Assembly (NCBI GenBank): GCA_028274465.1
Contig: CM051455.1
Location: 48,089,351 to 48,153,350, forward strand
From: Plantago ovata
Lineage: Eukaryota > Streptophyta > Magnoliopsida > Lamiales > Plantaginaceae
Length of the DNA stretch: 64,000 nucleotides
Reading direction: 5' to 3'
Both the position numbers and the translations under genes were made by a program. The first letter of the stretch is position 1. Each line of letters opens with the position of its first letter. The notes under the pieces are model-generated. The model had not been told where the DNA came from, made no database searches, and saw only the letters and a list, made by a program, of their open reading frames with translations. Below, piece after piece: positions 61,690 to 64,000 of this stretch.

Positions 61690-62455
61690 TTAGTTTAATT
61701 ACTTTGGTATTGTCACAATTAATCAAAAACAGAAACTACATGACTACTCTCAAAGACTCAAACACTACGGTCCCTACCTGATGATGAACTAAATTAATTC
61801 TCTCCTTCAACATGGATATAATGATGTTAATTAATTTCCATATTGTCGTTAATTAAGTGCTTCAATTTAATTATACTAATAATAATAATTAAAACAACGA
61901 ATGTTTACACAAAATTAGTGGGCAGCCGAGAAACAGGCTGTGCTTTCACTCCCTTAGCAATAGCAAAACTAATTATAGGAAAATATGATGAGCATCACGC
62001 GCTCCAGTATCCTGAGCCAAAGTTAAACCCCAGACTCTAACAAGCAAATCAACAGCATCAGCATCCAACTCCCCAAGTGTCGGGAAAGATAAAGGAAGGA
62101 ATCCATTGTTGGTAATATATCAGGGTGTGATAATCTTGGAATACTTCTTTGGATCGTGTTGTCACTTTCCAAACAAGATAATTCGACCCTACAGTTGTTG
62201 CCGGTGTTACCCGAATTCCTTGTTGGGATAATCCAAGAAGGCAATCTTATTTAGGCAATATGAATTTCGATCAGAAAGTAGAGAGCATGTATGAGTTTAC
62301 GTTGTTCCTGTTTTGGAGACTGATCACTTCAATAAATAGAAGCGGAAAGGTGTGAACGAAGTGGTGTATCTGTTCAGAATGAAGTGTTACGAACGAAAGG
62401 TCACGTTAGTTCACGAACAAGCCTGTTCGTTCACGACGAGTTGCAATGTTCCAAA
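61690..62455. other. Intergenic, nothing recognised
   Basis: No coding exon or element end supported. The approach to the minisatellite has words such as GAACGAAAGGTCACG and TTCACGAACAAGC, perhaps part of an LTR. Confidence 0.4.
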
Positions 62456-62615
62456 AAGGACGGGGCGCTGCCCCGCACCCCAGCCAGGGGCTACGCCCCT
62501 TGGAACCCCGCAGGGGCGCTGCCCCTCGCAACCCCGTACAGGGGCACTGCCCCTTGCAACCCCGCGAGGGGCGCTGCCCCTCGACCCCGCAAGGGGGCGC
62601 AGCCCCCTTGACCCC
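62456..62615. repeat. GC-rich palindromic minisatellite
   Basis: About five copies of a 25-33 bp unit built on GGGGCGCTGCCCC or GGGGCACTGCCCC joined by TTGCAACCCCGC-like spacers. Each core is an imperfect palindrome. GC content is about 75% against about 35% around it. Frames on both strands across it (GAAPR-, PLATPRGALP-type) come from the repeat. Confidence 0.9.
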
Positions 62616-63587
62616 CGCTTCGTATTCGTGGTCGATAACTCGTTGGCTCAACAAGCGTGCACTCCGCACTACCCAAACTTGTTCCGAGCTCAACGAGAGA
62701 TCGCATCAGTCTCTAGCAGATCACATTACTACTAAAATGAATTGATGACACTAAAATCACCAACATCCATATCCCTTAGTTGCACACAAGTCCCGATACG
62801 TCGCACACTTGCGTTTGGCAGCATCAGCAACCGCATGTCCAGGCACAAAAGTCCACCATCCCAGACCGGGTCAAGGGGGAAGACCCGGTCAGATCCACAC
62901 ATACATCCCGCCCCACTTTGTGTCTAGGAAATCTAGCTAGGCAATCTACTCCTACTTATCACTCCAAATATCCTTACCACTTTGTGTCTCCGTCGAGTTT
63001 CGAACTTCTAACTTCACTTTACTGCTCCAACATCCTTATCATTCAGCTACCCTTATAACTTGTGGTTCAAATTATCATGTACTAACAAATAACATCTAGT
63101 CTCGCTATGCTTTGGTTCAAATTATCGGATTTTTTTGAAACGGCAAAATTGTACTAGTAACTATATCACTCACTCACTGCATAAACATATCAAAAGAGTA
63201 TATGTACTTGTTGGCCACTTTACGAGGAGAGGAAATTAAAATGATATGTGTAGACAAGAGTCGTTTTAACTAATTGGGATTCTTAAAATATGACAACTTT
63301 AGGGCAATAATGTCTAAGCCCTGTTTCAACTTTCAAGTAATCTTTTCTTCTTGTGATTAAATTACATCTAAAGGCACACCTAACATCAATATTTTTGCGC
63401 TTATCTATTTAGTCCCTGTTCCAACTTTTTAGCGCAGGCTATCATTTTATTTTTATTAAAAGCGCAAACTTTATTAAACATAAATTAAGCTTAATTAATG
63501 TTCGTATACAAGAAATGCTCAAACTTTTGGGTAAGTATCCTGTAAAATTACACTTACGATGAAGCCGTAAATCTAATTTCTTTAGTG
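62616..63587. other. Intergenic, nothing recognised
   Basis: Includes GACCGGGTCAAGGGGGAAGACCCGGTC (an inverse pair near 62863-62890) and, at about 63129-63145, a T-run plus GAAACGGC that looks like a reversed SINE tail. No gene. Confidence 0.45.
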
Positions 63588-63933
63588 AGTGTTTACAAAT
63601 GCTTAAAAAAGTACTATTGTGCTTTTGGAGTAGTAAAAGTATTTTTTTATACAAATTCTGCTGCAACTTCTCCTGAAAAAAACAGATAACCACAGAAGCT
63701 GAGAAGCATGTAAATTGATGCTTCTACCCGCTTTTACGGTAGTTCGTAATTCTTTTTAAACTAAAAATAAGTGATTTAATTAAATTTATCAAACACTATA
63801 GCTTCTACTTCAGTGATTTTAAACTGTTTTTAGACTAAAATATCAAACACACACCACTTTTGATTAAAATCAACTTTTTTTAACTTCTACAAAAGTAGGC
63901 AAAAAATAACTCCTAAAAGCATTTGCAAACACT
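63588..63933. mobile_element. hAT-type MITE
   Basis: Ends AGTGTTTACAAATGCTT and, inversely, AGTGTTTGCAAATGCTT agree at 16 of 17 bases. About 346 bp, AT-rich with many AAAAGC/GCTTCT words, no ORF. The AGTG ends suggest hAT, but I could not see an 8-bp duplication. Confidence 0.65.
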
Positions 63934-64000
63934 AATATCTATTGGGATCCGTCACAAACTCTGTATATCTACTCCTTTTGACGGATTACTTCCAACGGGG

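Noticed and set aside
62352-62745. Overlapping Pro/Ala/Gly-rich ORFs on both strands
   Set aside because: They follow from the GC-rich minisatellite, which removes stop codons in all frames.

Overview
This is a plant nuclear window, almost certainly from a eudicot. It is AT-rich and has compact GT-AG introns. It holds three recognisable host genes in a sea of nested transposable elements. The host genes are PARP1 (7616-16942, +; 20 exons and 989 aa by my reading), an LBD16-type LOB-domain gene (20112-21066, +) and an LBD29/LBD17-type LOB-domain gene (58426-57537, -). I cannot name the species.

Layout from the left. A gag-only LTR retrotransposon with two 1229-bp LTRs (996-7104) ends about 510 bp upstream of the PARP1 start codon, on the same strand. 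PARP1 carries all five cysteine/histidine and BRCT/WGR/catalytic landmarks, a SINE in its last intron and a fold-back duplication in its largest intron. The LBD16-type gene follows, with a full-length reversed SINE in its only intron. Downstream lies a cluster of small MITEs rich in CTGAA repeats (21556-23035), then older terminal-inverted-repeat elements, a microsatellite, a copia fragment (31450-33490) and a complete-ended PIF/Harbinger element (34486-37980). The Harbinger element carries a broken transposase gene and a second gene encoding a GRF zinc finger.

From 39388 to 55076 there is a clear nest. An older LTR element (TSD CAATA) received an Athila/Tat-like LTR element in its 5' LTR (39590-47315, TSD GTTAT), which itself holds a solo LTR of its own family (41627-42891, TSD CTACA). 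The older element also received a CACTA element in its interior (48888-53146, TSD GAA), which holds a hAT-like element (49191-50012). The target-site duplications fix the insertion relationships. None of the three LTR elements shows reverse transcriptase or integrase, so all look non-autonomous.

The right end holds the second LBD gene, which is convergent with the first. It also holds a Stowaway MITE, a LINE tail, a GC-rich minisatellite (62456-62615) and a hAT-type MITE. Both LBD genes belong to the class I auxin/lateral-root group known from Arabidopsis, so the window looks like an ancient LBD16-LBD17/29 neighbour pair pushed about 36 kb apart by transposons.
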